Below, one piece after another: positions 4,942 through 5,594 of a DNA stretch of 5,594 bases (position 1 is its first letter; each line of letters starts with the position of its first letter). The stretch lies in NCBI GenBank assembly GCA_013152045.1, contig JAADGZ010000059.1:1-5594 (forward strand), written 5' to 3'. The DNA is from Gammaproteobacteria bacterium (GTDB lineage Bacteria; Pseudomonadota; Gammaproteobacteria; UBA6429; Thiohalophilaceae). The notes beneath the pieces are model-generated. The model was not told the origin of the DNA. It did not search any database and saw only the letters and a program-made list of their open reading frames with translations. The translations under genes were made by a program, and so were the position numbers.

Positions 4942-5594
4942 CTAATCCTGATAGATAAAATCAACCCGTGAAGTTACCTGACAAAATAATTCATAGGCTA
5001 TGCTATCGGCTTTTTCCGCCACCTCTTCGACGGGTAGAAAGATGCCGTCACTCGACTTGCCCCAAAGCAGTACAGGATCACCCACCTTTGCTTCGGCACA
5101 GCTGCGCAGGTCAATTGCGAGCATATCCATAGAGACTCGCCCGACGATGCCGGCGCGCTGACTATTGATTAAAACCGGTGTGGAATCAGGTACATGACGC
5201 GGATAGCCATCACCATAACCGATAGCAGCGATGCCTATGCGCATATCCTCGGGACAGCGCCAACGGCTGCCATAACCAACGGCTTCACCTTTTTTACATT
5301 GTTTGACTGCGATCAAGCAACTTTCCAAGCTCATTACCGGTCGCAAATCCCAGTCTGCCGCCGAACTATCGATGAAAGGGGACGCACCGTAGAGCATGAC
5401 TCCCGGACGCACCCAGTGACGACGCGTAGTCGGCCAAGCCAGCAGACCGGCGGAATTTGCGATACTGTGTTGACCTTCGAGATCAGCGACTGCAGATTCA
5501 AAAAGATGGCATTGCTCTTCAGTACCGGCACTGCTGCGATTATCGGCATTGGCCAGGTGGGTCATCAGCACGGGTGCACTTTTGACACTGGCAC
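4942..5594 (-). CDS. alr: Alanine racemase, C-terminal part (5' end off window)
   Basis: This is the last 216 residues plus stop of a PLP enzyme that interconverts L- and D-alanine in the cytoplasm, supplying D-alanine for peptidoglycan. The frame is open to the right edge, so the N-terminal part, with the PLP-binding lysine, is missing only because the window ends. Visible family motifs in order are LMTHLANAD, HSIANSAGLL, VRPGVMLYGASP, the catalytic-tyrosine segment GEAVGYGSRW, AAIGYGDGYPRH, GRVSMDMLAIDL and GDPVLLWG. VRPG carries the arginine that contacts the PLP ring nitrogen in known structures; the YG tyrosine is the second catalytic base, contributed to the partner subunit's active site. 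All appear intact. The visible part ends normally in DFIYQD, like family members. A GTG at 5571 begins inside the conserved region and is not a true start. Biosynthetic (alr) and catabolic (dadX) forms cannot be separated surely from this part. Confidence 0.95.
   Translation of the reverse strand, partial: ASVKSAPVLMTHLANADNRSSAGTEEQCHLFESAVADLEGQHSIANSAGLLAWPTTRRHWVRPGVMLYGASPFIDSSAADWDLRPVMSLESCLIAVKQCKKGEAVGYGSRWRCPEDMRIGIAAIGYGDGYPRHVPDSTPVLINSQRAGIVGRVSMDMLAIDLRSCAEAKVGDPVLLWGKSSDGIFLPVEEVAEKADSIAYELFCQVTSRVDFIYQD

Noticed and set aside
1..5594. Mobile elements, CRISPR arrays, toxin-antitoxin or defence genes, tRNA and rRNA
   Set aside because: No transposase or integrase motif, no spaced direct-repeat array and no cloverleaf or rRNA sequence was seen. 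The gene order looks like ordinary single-gene units on alternating strands.

Overview
The window looks like chromosomal DNA of a Gram-negative bacterium, most likely a gammaproteobacterium of moderate G+C. The reasons are Sec-type export signals, clear Shine-Dalgarno sites, a biosynthetic-type alanine racemase gene and a PDC-sensor protein of a kind I associate with free-living Gammaproteobacteria. The lineage is inferred from protein style only; there is no rRNA or other marker to fix it.

Layout, left to right. (1) 1-575, minus: the N-terminal 191 residues of an exported protein with a signal peptide, a beta-rich domain and a His/Thr-rich stretch; the C-terminus lies off the window. (2) 576-922: a divergent, AT-rich regulatory region with a candidate sigma70-like promoter for the plus-strand gene and several short dyads. 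(3) 923-1894, plus: a soluble PDC/dCache-like sensor protein with an unassigned C-terminal domain. (4) 1893-1930: a strong intrinsic terminator oriented for the minus strand. It serves the convergent gene and its U-tract overlaps the sensor gene's stop codon. (5) 2022-3596, minus: a secreted DUF839/PhoX-like beta-propeller protein with a Sec signal peptide. It lacks the cysteine expected in canonical PhoX phosphatases and ends in an acidic, two-cysteine tail. (6) 3597-3900: a region of about 300 bp without a convincing gene, holding the PhoX-like gene's ribosome binding site and leader, plus dyads. (7) 3901-4035, plus: a possible 44-residue membrane micro-ORF whose end overlaps the start of (8) 4028-4843, plus: a class I SAM-dependent methyltransferase, for which I move the start to the ATG at 4028. 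(9) 4844-4941: a short convergent spacer with a tandem repeat. (10) 4942-5594, minus: the C-terminal 216 residues of alanine racemase (alr), whose 5' end is off the window.

The genes alternate in strand and each appears to be its own transcription unit, so this is not an obvious operon or defence island. A loose common theme can be suggested: sensing of a small ligand, export of envelope proteins and cell-wall D-alanine supply. Nothing in the sequence shows that these genes act together. I see no transposase, integrase, CRISPR array, tRNA, rRNA or phage gene. I did not find a clear new multi-gene system. The points most worth a second look are the cysteine-less PhoX-like protein, the unassigned C-terminal domain of the sensor protein and the micro-ORF overlapping the methyltransferase start.
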